NCBI GenBank assembly: GCA_022036555.1
Contig: CM039141.1
Location: 13,925,498 to 13,989,497, forward strand
Length of the DNA stretch: 64,000 bases
Direction of reading: 5' to 3'
Origin: Microstegium vimineum
Taxonomy: Eukaryota; Streptophyta; Magnoliopsida; Poales; Poaceae
Below the pieces are notes generated by a model. It was given only the letters and a program-made list of their open reading frames with translations, did no database searches and was not told the DNA's origin. Shown piece after piece: positions 32,913 to 43,859 of this stretch. How positions within the stretch are numbered: the first letter of the stretch is position 1; the number at the start of each line of letters is the position of its first letter. The translations under genes and the position numbers were made by a program.

Positions 32913-33302
32913 ATGGCCGACGGACTGCGCAGGTTCAAGAGGACGATTGAGGCTTTCCGCCGCAGGAACTACTCTCTGGAGTACGACGATCGCAACAAAT
33001 CTGAGGTGATGGGTTACATCCATGGGTACTACAAGGAGGCGTTCGATCGGCTCCCTTGCCGTCTGGATTCGCTCGTCCTCGAGGCTGGCTTTTGCTTTGG
33101 ATTCTTCGACCCCGTCTCTAACATCATCGCCAACACCGCCGTCTATAGAGGCTCATCGTTGCTGGTGGAGAAAGAGGCGAATCAGGAGGGTCAGGGAGGG
33201 CGTGGGAAGAAGAGGACGAGATCACAAGCCGGCACCAGTAGGAAGGCGAAGGGGAAGAAGGCCAGTAGCAAGAATGAAGATGTGACAGCTTATTTGATAT
33301 AA
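32913..33302 (+). pseudogene. DUF3615-like gene, 5' fragment
   Basis: A GC-rich leader (32800-32912) leads to an ATG and 129 residues: MADGLRRFKRTIEAF, YIHGYYKEAFDRLPCRLDSL, EAGFCFGFFDPVSNIIANTA, then a basic KAKGKKASSKNED stretch and a stop. The helical repeat IHG-YY--A---LP and G-CFG-FDPVSNII-NT recurs in the gene at 57730-60707 (GHCYGQFDPVTNIILNT), so this is the N-terminal half of the same grass-specific family. 41 bp (33242-33282) are repeated at 57730-57770 with one mismatch, after which the two sequences part. The piece therefore ends by rearrangement, not by a natural stop. Family name given with moderate confidence. Confidence 0.65.
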
Positions 33303-33862
33303 CAAATCGTCATTTGTAATCACTTATCATTTGTTTAAGCTTTGCTAGATATAACTAGAACACTTATTTGATTTATGTATACAAAATAAACAACTGATCT
33401 TCCACAGAAAATTGGGAGGCTTTCTTGTATACAATTTCATGAAGTTGTGAGATGGTGTAAGATTGCCACCGATCAACACTGTAACCATATAGTCTTCGAC
33501 TATATTTTGTGCATTACACAAAAATAATAATAACATAATGTTATCTGCCATGCACGACTATCAAGATAATTGAGGATGAAATTTTTGGCTGACATTTTGA
33601 CGAGTCGTGCAAACGAATGTTATAACAACATCCCTAAAGATCTTCAATATACAAGCTACACAGAATATTTGCTATGGCATATAAGAACTAAACATAATAT
33701 AATGCTTATATGTCAACCATAATTCAGTCCTACATGTTATGGACTTAATCCTAAGTGAGTAGAAAAGGTATACAATATCAACGCAATACCTGAATTATGA
33801 GTCAATTCTTGTGATTGCCTACCTTTGAGATGCTAAACTGTAGGCCTTCTATGTAGGATGGA

Positions 33863-35739
33863 TGAAAGGTCCTATCCAAGGCTAGAGGGGGGTGAATAGC
33901 CTAAATTGAAATTCTAAAAACAAACTCAACAACAAGTTAAACAAAGAGGTGGCGAAGCTTAACTAGCAATAGCAAACTAAGGAATGTGAAGCCTCCTAAT
34001 ACAATTGATATCCTAATATAGCTCTAACCACAACCAAAGCCTACTCAAGTCTAGAAGCCCTCTAGGCACAATCTAATATACTACTTGCAAGTATGAAGAA
34101 GGTAATGCAAAGATGAGAGGAGTGATTTTACCACCGAGTAGAGGATTGAACCAATCACAACGAGATCACCAAGATTACCAATCAATCACAAGGATGAGCC
34201 AAGAGGTTGACACTTGATTTTTCACCAAGGTTCACTAGTTTGCCCACTAGCTACGTCCTTGTTGTGTCGGCTCACTTACTTGGAGGTTCAAGAGCTAATT
34301 GGCATCACACGCCAAACCAGTCACCGGTGCCTCACAACCAACACAAGATAAGGGCACTCAACGACACGCGCAATCCACTAGAGTTACCTTTGCGATCTCC
34401 TGCGGGGAAGGCACAAGAACCCCTCACAATCACCACTTGTGGTCGACGAAGCACAATCACCAAGCTTCTCGAATCTACACCGCTTGCTCCAAACCGTCTA
34501 GGTGAAGGCAATCACCAAGAGTAACAAGAAACTAGCAGCGGTATCAACTCCCAAGTGCCACTAAGATGAATCACTTCATGCAATGCACTTGATCACTCAA
34601 CTCACTCAAATGGATGATCAAAATCAACTAAGAGATGAGTGAGAGTGTGTGTGGTTTTCTCACAAGAGTATGCAATAGCCAAATGTGCAAGAGAGGTTCC
34701 TAGAACCAGTCACATACCCTTATATAGCCTCCTCAAAGAAACTAGCCAGTTTTCCCTTTTTGAAGCTGCAGAAGGTGACCACCAGACCACTTTTGGACAC
34801 ACCATCGGACCATAGCAGGTGGTCCAACGCTTTGAAAATCGACCGTTGGCGCGCTGATCAGTCACCGTCGGACCACTTCCCTTGGTACGGACCTTGGTCC
34901 GACGCTTTCGCCTCAGCCAAAATCTAAGTCCAGTAAGCAACCTAGCTCCGGACCTCACCTCCGGACTAGGCCATCGGACCATACCGAGTGGTCCGGAGCC
35001 TCCTCCGAGTCTTGGACAAAACATGCAGTAAGCACCTGAGCTCCAGACTACCCCGTTGGACGTGAGCACCGGACCATGCAGACTGGTCCGATGCCTCCTT
35101 GATCTTCTGCTGAGCTTCTGACCGAGCCTCCGGACCACTCGTCTATGGTCCAGAGCTCCTCTTCGCCACTAGTCCGATGCTTCACTGCCTGGACTCCAGT
35201 GTTGGGAGCAGCCACCGGACCACTTGCCTTGGTCCGGTGTTTCCATGCAAACTAGTCCGGAGCTTCTATCTTGCTCTGAATTTCCTTCTCTTTGCTTCCC
35301 TTGATCTCATGTACCAACACCAAGTGTTTCACTGACTTGTGCATGTGTGTGGCATATTTTAACAAGTTTTACAAGGGTGCTCATTAGGTTTTAGATGCAA
35401 TGCAATGGATGATCACCTAATGACACTTGATAGGTGTAACCACTAACTATTTTCTCCTCTTTATAGTACGGTTACCTATCCTAAATGTGATCACACCCTC
35501 TAGGTGTCTTGATCACCAAAATAGAAACACCCTATTATACCTTTGCCTTGAAAAGCTTTAGGGTTTCCTCCTCTTCTCCTCTTTTCCAAGTGTGGAACTT
35601 TTGCTAGCTTCCTCCTTAACTTCCAATGCTCCATCACTTGTCTCCTTCATCTTCTCTTGTGTACTTAACCTACTCAACCACTTAGAGCTAGGTTAGTACT
35701 TAGGTTTCATCAATTACCCAAAATAATAGAGATCTTTCA
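33863..35739. mobile_element. Copia-type (SIRE/Maximus-like) solo LTR
   Basis: The 1877 bp unit starts tgaaaggtcctatcc and ends agatctttca, giving TGAAAG/CTTTCA inverted ends. ATGGA is duplicated at 33858-33862 and 35740-35744. The aggggggtgaatagcc string just inside the left end is typical of large grass Copia LTRs. Between 34770 and 35260, paired ggacca and tggtcc words recur, forming many short palindromes. No internal domain or partner LTR is present. Confidence 0.9.
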
Positions 35740-35744
35740 ATGGA

Positions 35745-37283
35745 GGATGGAGCAGTACCCATGATGCACACATCTTTTTTCCTACTTTCTATGTGGACAT
35801 ATTTGACCTCTCTTTTACTAAACATGAATGGTTATTTCCTCTCTGTGATATTCCTTTTTGTTACCCTTACTTTTATGCAATTTACTGCTATATGCAGCTC
35901 TGCAGGATTAACAATTTTAGTCACTTCAAGCTTCCTTATTTATTTAGTGCCACAAAATGTCTAATTTATCTTTCTTTATTAGTAGAGCTCTCTTATTTTA
36001 AGGTAGCATCAAGTGTAGTTACACCCATAAATATGGCAGAACAGTTGTTCTATTTACCTCCAGGCTGTTTCACTGAACATGTGACTGAAGAAAAAAAATA
36101 GGTGTTGTGTTTATATTACTCATATCAATGTCCAACAAATTATTGTGTTTCACTGAGCATTTTTGTTTTAATTCATAGGTCTCATTTGGAGCAAAATAGT
36201 TCATAGGTCTCATTTGGTTCAGTTTTTAGGTTTGCTCTTTATGCTTCATTTTCTTCCTTGGGCAACCAAAAAATTGTTAAGTATTAGTCTACAAATTTGG
36301 ACCTGGAACATCTCTCCATGTATCATCCCGACACTTTCTAACATATTTATTTGTATTTGTGCCCACTATCTTCATTCACTCCATTGGTTGCGAGGTAATT
36401 GGAATTGCCATGTCTATGATGTTCCTCATGCTAAAGTCGTGGCATTATTCTTGGCTTACTGCCAGATCAAATGCTCTGTGCATATACTACATCTTAGTTT
36501 AGCAAGATTTGAATAATTATTCGGATTCTTATGCACAGTTCCGGATCATCCAAAATCCACGAATTGATACAGCAAAGTAATTCCTCTATGGAAGCACATC
36601 ATCTTAATGGTTAACTGTACTATTGAGTTGCGTTCAGTCCCTAAAACAGATATCTATGCTCATGTTGTATTAATACTTATGGATTTTATTCCATCAAGTA
36701 AAGGATAGCATTATAGGTAATTTTGTAATAATGTACATTGTTTTGTCAAAGGCGCATTGAGCAGAGGAATTTTGTTGGTAGACCTGCAGGTGGCCTACTA
36801 CCGAGACTGCTATTCTTACAATTTAAATGCAAAAAAACAGCCACACAGGAGATAATTGTAGGTTTGACATGCCCACTAAAAAGGCGGCGCTGAAAATGTT
36901 CATGAATTCTGAATGTTATTTATTGAAAAAATATGAATAATTGTGCTATACTACCAAATAACTACTCCGTAGTTCGTACCCAGCCTCTTATTACGCAGCC
37001 AAACAGGCCCATCCCGTCGCTCGGGCCTGACTCCTGAGGCTCACAGGCCTGGCCCAACTACCCACCCACGATTTGTTCCACGATTTGTAAATTAGGGTTT
37101 CAATTTCCTCGCCCCGTCCGCTCCCTCTCCACTGTGCTGTGCGTCCCGCTGGCACCAAACGCGGCTGCGCCGCCGTACCGCCGTACCACCGCACAGCGCC
37201 GCCGCCTGTCCGGGCGTTCGTGGCCAGCGTGCCCCGTGTGCCCCCCTCCCATGCTCCGGCGAGCTTTTCCCGGACAAGCAGAA
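35745..37283. other. AT-rich intergenic, then promoter of the papain-like gene
   Basis: 35745-36960 holds only short ORFs with no family resemblance and may be old transposon sequence. 37080-37283 is GC-rich with aaattagggtttcaatttcc, a usual plant leader motif, just before the ATG at 37284. Confidence 0.45.
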
Positions 37284-38039
37284 ATGGAGGACAAGAAGGA
37301 GGTCCTCATGGTGGGTCAACGGATCATGAAGAGGACAAAGAGGCTGGAGGAAGCGGTTTATCCGACAAGGCGCAAGCTTGCGCGAGGAATGGAGAGTATG
37401 AAAGGGAAGAACCTGAAGGCGTTGACCTGGAAATGCCCCAAGTGCGGCAAAGTCAACCGGCCGGAGCGCCGACTTCTAGTGATCCTGCCAGTCGTTGTCT
37501 GCGCTTGTGGCGAAGAGGTAATACGATTCTCTGCTTTATCTTCCGCTTATTTTCCGATCTGCTTCGGTTACAGGGTGAAGATGAGTATTCCTGATAGAGC
37601 TCTTTTCTGATTATGTCCTTGATGAAAGAAAAGTAGTAATCAGAAATAATAGGACCAGGATCTGTTAGTTAGGTTTGATTGTGTTGACCTTTGCCTGTTC
37701 GCTAATTGTTATTCCTGCATGTTGTTCAAATGACTGCGAGATGAAATGAGGTAGCTGTGTATAACCTTCTTATATAGGCCATACAGTGCTTTAATATCAA
37801 AATGCAGACATGTAATTGAATCTTAAAATCTGAAAGAGCTTCAGTTTGGCCTACTGTTACAGAATTTTCCAGAAAACCCTCCTACAAGCCTAGCCATAAT
37901 TTTGCCCTCAAATTGGTGACCCAGGATTTCACCAATTTGTCCACTAAAATGAAAATTTTGGCACCAATCAAATGATGGCCAAAATTCTAGATTTGGTCAA
38001 AATAGCAAACTTTAGGCTTGGCTCCGTTGGGCTGTTGAC

Positions 38040-38690
38040 CTGTTGTGGACTCTTTTATTGGCTGTCAGTATAGGCGGCGATCACTCCGGCCAGCAGGCCC
38101 AAGTCGTGGCTAGGTTGGACTCTGTAATAGATTAGATTAGGGAGAGATTAGATTGGTTAAGAGATTAGATTCGAGTTTGTTTAGGTAGGGCGCCTTACTA
38201 TAAAGGGGCACCTTAGGTGATTGTAATAGACATCGAAGAAGGAATAAATGATAGTTAAGCCTAGTAACTTGTATCTTACTTTATGCAGTTTACTATTCAC
38301 TGTCTAGCATTTGCCGGCTTGCTTTAGCAGCATTGTAAGCATCTGCCTTTAGTAGGTGGCTGCCTCCTCTGCTATATAAGCAGGAGCAGACCAACCCTAG
38401 GTTGTATCATGAACTCCACCTTTCAATCCAAGCGGCCAACCCGGGCCAAGCTGCCCTCTGGCTTTCCCCAACCCTTTCTTGATCTATGTTTGGGCAACAA
38501 TAAACTCTCCCTATATCGGGGTGGAGTTTCCCTTCGACGCTGGCGTTGAGGGATCAGCCACGACCACCGGAGAAGAATCCACCACCGAGGTTCTTTGATA
38601 TCCTTTGCTTTCCAACTCTCAGTCAAGTCTTCTCCTCCACTCTCCCCTCCGTTCCCCTCATCGCTCTATCATGGGCACACATAGTTATCA
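38040..38690. mobile_element. LTR-like insertion in intron 1 of the papain-like gene
   Basis: The sequence has features of a small LTR: repeated agattaga strings, TATA-like tactataaagg and ctatataagc, a ggttgtatcatgaac string and a long pyrimidine-rich right part. No coding region and no exact target duplication were found, so it could be a solo LTR or a TRIM element. Boundaries are estimates. Confidence 0.4.
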
Positions 38691-39702
38691 AACAACATGC
38701 CCTAAATGGCATATAATTAGAAAACAAGCATATTTTATTTTCTTATTTGATTTACAGCTTTAAACTTGAGAGGTGAAACACGTGTTGCAAGATCTGTTTT
38801 CAAGTATTGTTGGAGTTAATTATTTTTTAAGGAGAGTCATGATCCGTAGTCTTGTATATTGGAATTGGGTCCCTTTTTTCTAATGTGTTTCTTACTTTCT
38901 TTTTATCATGCAGTCAAACATTCAATTTGACTTCTCATTGCACAAATTGGAGTTCAACGACCATTTTCTGATTCCAAATATTAGAAAACAAAATCCGAAA
39001 GGTATTTTTTTCTTCACATACATTTCTCACTTGTCAATGTTTTTTCTTCTGATTTTGACTTTTTGTCAATCCTCCCTGCTAGAATGTTCACCCTGTTCAA
39101 TGCTTGCCCTAGCTGAGATCTCTTGGCGTGTAAATGCCATACTTACGGGCCAAGCGTTGGAAGATTGTGATCCATGTTTGGATAGGTCAGATATGCTACA
39201 AAAATACAAGTATTTGTGTGAGGTGTGTGAAATTGACCAACGGTTTAACCAGACAGGAGTTCAAACTTTATTGGAGGTATTCTCAACCATTGGGGTTCAG
39301 TCTAAAGTTTCCAAGGTAATTTTCTGGTTTTTGCATGATTCCCTGTTTAAGTCAACACTTTATATATTCTGTAGTTCCCTGTCTTTGATTCCCTGTTTTC
39401 TCATAGTTTGCCTTCTTACTTGTAGTTCCCTGTCTTTGACTATGAGAAAAAAAATTAAGAAACTTTGAATTCAAACAAGTTAGCATGTGTCATTATATAC
39501 ATTTGAAAAATAACAGCAGTAACCTTTTCGATACTTGAGAAGTAGCATTAGTTTTTCGCCCCTTTTTCTGATTTGTAGGTTCCACATTTTGGCTAATATT
39601 TTTGTCTAGGAAGAGGATGGGGATGCATCTCACACTTCTAAGGTCAATAAGACGGGGTTTGAATCTGTGGGGGTAATATGTGTTTTATATGATTATTTGC
39701 TG

Positions 39703-40440
39703 TGTTATGTGGCTACTAGAAATTGAGAGTAGAGAGTTGAGGGAGCGGGAGTGGGCGGTGTGCTACAGTACCATGGGACTACAATACCCGCTATTACTGT
39801 TCACGCCATGGCAGTGGCTAGGACTGCAAGGGCGGGGGAGGGGGGGGGGGGTGTTTGCCCACGGTAGGGCAAGAGAGAAGGGTTTCACTCTTACCTCTTG
39901 CTTGACTATATTGATATATCTCTCCTTATATAAAGAGTTTTATTTGACTCCAAAGCAAGGCTTACTTGACCCCAAACTATTGGGCCTTGTTGGGCTGTAT
40001 GGCTCGTTAGTCTAGGGTTAATTAGAGATAATTGTCGTTTGCTTAGGGGTCAAGTAAGCCTTGTTTGGGAGTCAAGTAAACCTCTCTAAATAAAGAGAAG
40101 AGATCTATCAATCCAATCAAGCAAGAATTAAGAAGTAAAACCCTTCTCTCGCCGTGGCTACGGTGCGAACAGTAGCCCACCACTGCTCTCTCAACTCTCT
40201 GCTCTTAATTCCTAGCAGCCACATAACATGTTGTATCTTAACTCTATACTTAGCCCTAATTTAGCCTTGTTTGGGAGTTAAGTAAACCTCTCTAAATAAG
40301 GAGAAGAGATCTATCAATCTAATCAAACAAGAATTAAGAAGTAAAACCCTTCTCTAGCCGCCGCTACGGTGCGAATTGTAGCCCACCACTGCTCTCTCAA
40401 CTCTCTGCTCTCAATTCCTAGCAGCCACATAACATATTGT
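39703..40440. repeat. Long inverted repeat with a third tandem arm, in an intron
   Basis: The left arm (39703-39975) starts tgttatgtggctactagaaa. The right arm (40046-40229) is its complement, ending cctagcagccacataaca. A further direct copy of the right arm follows (40264-40436). The left arm holds an extra insert with a 13-base G run (39838-39850). All of it lies inside the intron between 39672 and 40478, so transcription would yield a hairpin RNA. Confidence 0.85.
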
Positions 40441-40775
40441 ATCTTAACTCTATAGTTAACCCTAATTTTTTGTGTAGAATGAGAATCCGAAAGTCTACAA
40501 GTTGACGTTCTACTCAGCCGTGAAGAACAATTTCAGTTCTATTTGTCGTCTTCTTGGAGATGGGTATCCAATTAGAACATCCTTTTATGTTGGGAAGAAC
40601 TTCGGTAATCTGAAACCGGGCAAAATTTATAAATCTTCAGGTACCACAAACTACTATCACTTCCTGAACTCTTGGGGGAATTTTTTTTTGCCTTCGAACT
40701 CTCAGAAGAGGAGTTAGGGTTGGCAGGACGAGGTTATGGTTACCTCGCCGAGTTCGTAATACAAAAAAGGCTCTA

Positions 40776-40859
40776 GGTGGCTTTGGTTTGTTAAGGGAAT
40801 CTGATATACGCGCTCAAGGTGGCTTTGGTCTGTTAAGGGAATCTGATATACGCGCTCAA
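40776..40859 (+). repeat. 42 bp in-frame tandem duplication in an exon
   Basis: Two copies of a 42 bp unit starting ggtggctttgg and ending acgcgctcaa differ at a single base (t/c). The length is a multiple of three, and both copies are open in the same frame, giving a 14-residue repeat. Confidence 0.9.
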
Positions 40860-41693
40860 CCTGTTACGTTTCTTCGTCATGAGGATGTAAGTGTTTTGCA
40901 TTCATGCTCTTTTATGTCTAACCTAATGGTGTAGATATATGTATCTATATATTTATTTATTTTTGTTCAGGACTACAAATACTACAAAAGCCTTCTGCTT
41001 AAAGACATTGTACCCCTTGGGAAGACAAAAGAAGGGTCCGAGGCGGCATTTATCATCATGGGAGGCGCCACAACCTTCCAATGTCTGTTCCAGGAATTCA
41101 GAGCTGAGAAAATCAGGTGCAAATGAGTTCGTTTTTGCAGAATTCTATCTTGGATAAGTCTTACTGGATTTGTTGATGGTTGATCTTTGTATGCAGAGGG
41201 TACATCCCTAATCGATAAGATAGATCAGGTGCTAGTGAGCAATGAACACAGCGGGTAAAGTGCTAAAGTTGTGCATGCCATTTGCTCACTTGGCAATGAA
41301 GTAAGCCTGATCTCTGCCATAGGCCTATGAGACATGCAATTGTTCTCATCTCTCTACATTGAATTTTTGGTGGAATATGATAGTATATGAGAATAGCAGT
41401 CATTTGCATTGATTTTAGTTTTTAGTTTTGAACTCAGATATCCTCGGCTTGCTTGCTCTTACCCTTCTTTGATCTACCCTCCTTTCCTCTACCTCTCTTA
41501 CCAGAGCCTCCTTGCCCATCCATCCTAACCGTGTGTGACAGAGCAGTAGATAGAGTGTGAAGAAAGAAGTAGTGATAGAGTGTGAAGAAAGAAGTAGTGA
41601 TCCCGGCCGCATATGAAGTGTCCTGTTTTATAGGCTGGAGTTCTATGTATGTAAGGCTACACAAGCACTAGCAATCATGCCAAATACATTTTA

Positions 41694-42979
41694 GGCGAAC
41701 TTTACTATACAGGACACTGTAAAAAGTGTAATTCGGTGACACACCGCACGGTGACTCTTTGCCCACTACCATTAATTACAAATCTGTGGTTATTTGCTAG
41801 AGGACAACACGCTTAATATTTTATTCATTTCTTAGTTCTAGGGAGAGAGAGAGGGTGAGGAAAATGACTTTACTGCCCCCGTCTTCAACCTTCGGCCACA
41901 AGCACACATGCACCGGCGCACAACCATGGGCCGGGCATCCGCCGATCCCTCCACCTCCGGCCACGGCACGCCCGTGCGCCGCCGGCGACACTTCTTCTGC
42001 CACCGTTACCCAACCCCTTCCTCCATCTACGAAACTTCCCAAGAACTCAGCGCCTCTCACACCGCCGCTTCATTCTTGGGCTCCTACGTCGCGGTCGTGC
42101 CACTCCCCGTCTTCCATGGCGACCCCGACGAGTGCCCCGACACCCACCTCGCCCGCTTCGACCGCGTCCGCCTGGTACGACCTCAGGGTCTCCGGCGCCG
42201 ATGATGACTCGCTGACCCCGCCGTGGGACGCCATCCTCGCTGCCTTCCTCAACTTCTTCTGCCCGCGGGGGGGGGGGGGGGGGCGCTCGTGCACGCGCCG
42301 AGCTCCTGGCACTGAGGAAAGGCCCCGTCGAGGCCGTCAACCAGTACCATCTCCGCTTGTAGGGGGTCCTTTGGCGGTGCTCGGGCGTCGACGTCCCCGA
42401 CGCGCTGTCCAAGGCCGCCTTCGTCGACGGCCTCCTCGCCGAGTTCATGGACTCTATGGCTCTGTAGCATCCGGAGGCGCTGGACGATGCGGTGGCGCTG
42501 GCCCTAATATGGGAGCGCAACGAGGGCGTGCGCGAGGCACGACACGCGGCGAAGGTGGTCTGCGCCCCTGCCTCTATGGCGCGGATGGTCACGAGGAGGC
42601 ACTGTGCGAGGCGTGGATGAGCGGTGGCCGCGGCGGGAAGGGAGGCACCGTCGTGGTGGCGGAGGAGGAAAGAGGCGGGGAGCGGGCCGCTGGCGCGGCT
42701 CGGGAGCGCTGAGAGATAGCGACGCTAGCGGTGTGGCTGCGGAGAAGTCATCCAACCAACTGGCTGGCCTTGTGCATGGTCGGAGGTTGAAGACGAGGGC
42801 AACAAAGTCATTTTTCTCACCCTCTCTCTCTCCCCAGAACTAATAATTGAATAAAATATTAAGCGCGGTGTCCTCTAGCAAACAACCACAAATTTATAAT
42901 GGTACTGGGCAAAGAGTCGTCATTGTGGTGTGTGTGAGCCAATTACACTTTTTTACGGTGTTCTGTAGCAAAATTCGCG
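41694..42979. mobile_element. Pack-MULE (Mutator-like) with about 200 bp TIRs
   Basis: The left TIR (41694 to about 41897) starts ggcgaactttactatac. The right TIR (about 42776-42979) is its complement and ends gtagcaaaattcgcg. The arms share ttatttgctagaggacaaca, cttaatattttattca and gggagagagagagggtgag. TACATTTTA, 9 bp, is duplicated exactly at 41685-41693 and 42980-42988. A 9 bp duplication with long TIRs and no transposase defines a non-autonomous MULE. The GC-rich interior is foreign to the TIRs and is described separately. Confidence 0.93.
42060..42600 (+). pseudogene. Gag-like segment captured inside the MULE, decayed
   Basis: Read across frames, the interior shows VVPLPVFHGDPDECPDTHLA, then AWYDLRVSG, PPWDAILAAFLNFF, GPVEAVNQYHLRL, PDALSKAAFVDGLLAEFMDS and PEALDDAVALALIWERN. 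This order resembles retrotransposon gag or a gag-derived host gene (A-WY then W----AF, then a repeated-helix segment). It is broken by frameshifts, two stops and a 17-base G run at 42267-42283. The long ORF at 41855-42712 mixes frames and is not the original product. Confidence 0.6.
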
Positions 42980-42988
42980 TACATTTTA

Positions 42989-43840
42989 CATTAGCCAATC
43001 AAGGTTCTCGCATTAGACCATTACCTCAACACGCTGATGTTGAGAGATCAAATCAATCAAGGCCATTGAATTTTAGTAAGGATAAATCAACTGTATTAAG
43101 GGGCCGTTTATATTAGATGGTTTTATTTAGAGGAATTAAAATTTACTTTCATAAATTAAACTATTTGGCATGAAATTTGACATTCGACCATTTTTTAAAG
43201 TTCACATATAAGACTATCTCAAATTCATAAGATGAAAGATAGAAATTGATTCTATAGATCATCGTCCATATTCCTATTTTGCAACTTATAACACGTTCTT
43301 TAAACTCACTCTCCTACGATAGAAATATAATAAATAAATATGTCTCTCATAGTAAACGATAATATGCAAATATAATTCATATACAACTATATAGCTTAGT
43401 ATATGTGTCTAAATTATGATTAACTATAAGTATCCAAACGGGGCAAGAATAAATCAAAGGGAAAAGTCCTATTTCCAACATCCAATTATGGCAAAGTCTA
43501 ACTTTTAACCTACAACTACAGAACCGAATAGGGAGGGCCATCCAGCTGTGAAAACCGGGAAAATTTGGGGGCGACAATGCACCGACTAGTATAGTAGACT
43601 AGTAGGCAGTCACGCGCCGATCACCAAATTTTCAGCAGCTCCGCAATGAAGTTTCATCATCATCATTCCTCATCAGTAATATAACGCATGGAATTTTCCA
43701 CTAAGCAATTGGACCCACGACGGCCCGCTCAACAGCTTGCGCAGACTACTATGCTGCTCGCGCATGGGCCATGTCGTGCGCAGCGCAGGGTTCCTCCGAT
43801 CGCTGTGTCCCCAGTTATCACGTGACAAGGAAAAAGTTCG
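42989..43840. other. AT-rich intergenic, nothing recognised
   Basis: No conserved ORF or clear element ends are seen in this stretch. Confidence 0.5.
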
Positions 43841-43859
43841 CTATATTAAACAGAGGAAA

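Larger units (their letters stand above)
37284..41218 (+). pseudogene. Papain-like (C1-type) multi-exon gene with two homopolymer frameshifts
   Basis: Exons inferred: 37284-37517, 38914-39001, 39083-39315, 39610-39672, 40478-40886, 40971-41116 and 41197-41218. Exon 1 has a basic region and a zinc-ribbon-like CPKCG with a later CAC. Exon 3 reads ECSPCSMLALAEISWR, resembling the CGSCWAF active-site helix of papain-like peptidases. Exon 5 has NYYHFLNSWG, resembling the NSWG segment around the catalytic Asn. I see no counterpart of the catalytic His (HAV), so it may be a pseudopeptidase. After NSWG the frame breaks at a T9 run (40681-40689). It resumes as RGYGYLAEFVIQK, breaks at an A6 run (40763-40768), and resumes with a 14-residue unit GGFGLLRESDIRAQ present twice. 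Each run appears one base short. Family assignment is tentative. Confidence 0.5.

Noticed and set aside
41855..42712. 285-residue ORF as a new gene
   Set aside because: It lies inside MULE TIRs, runs through a 17-base G run and mixes frames of an older gag-like segment.
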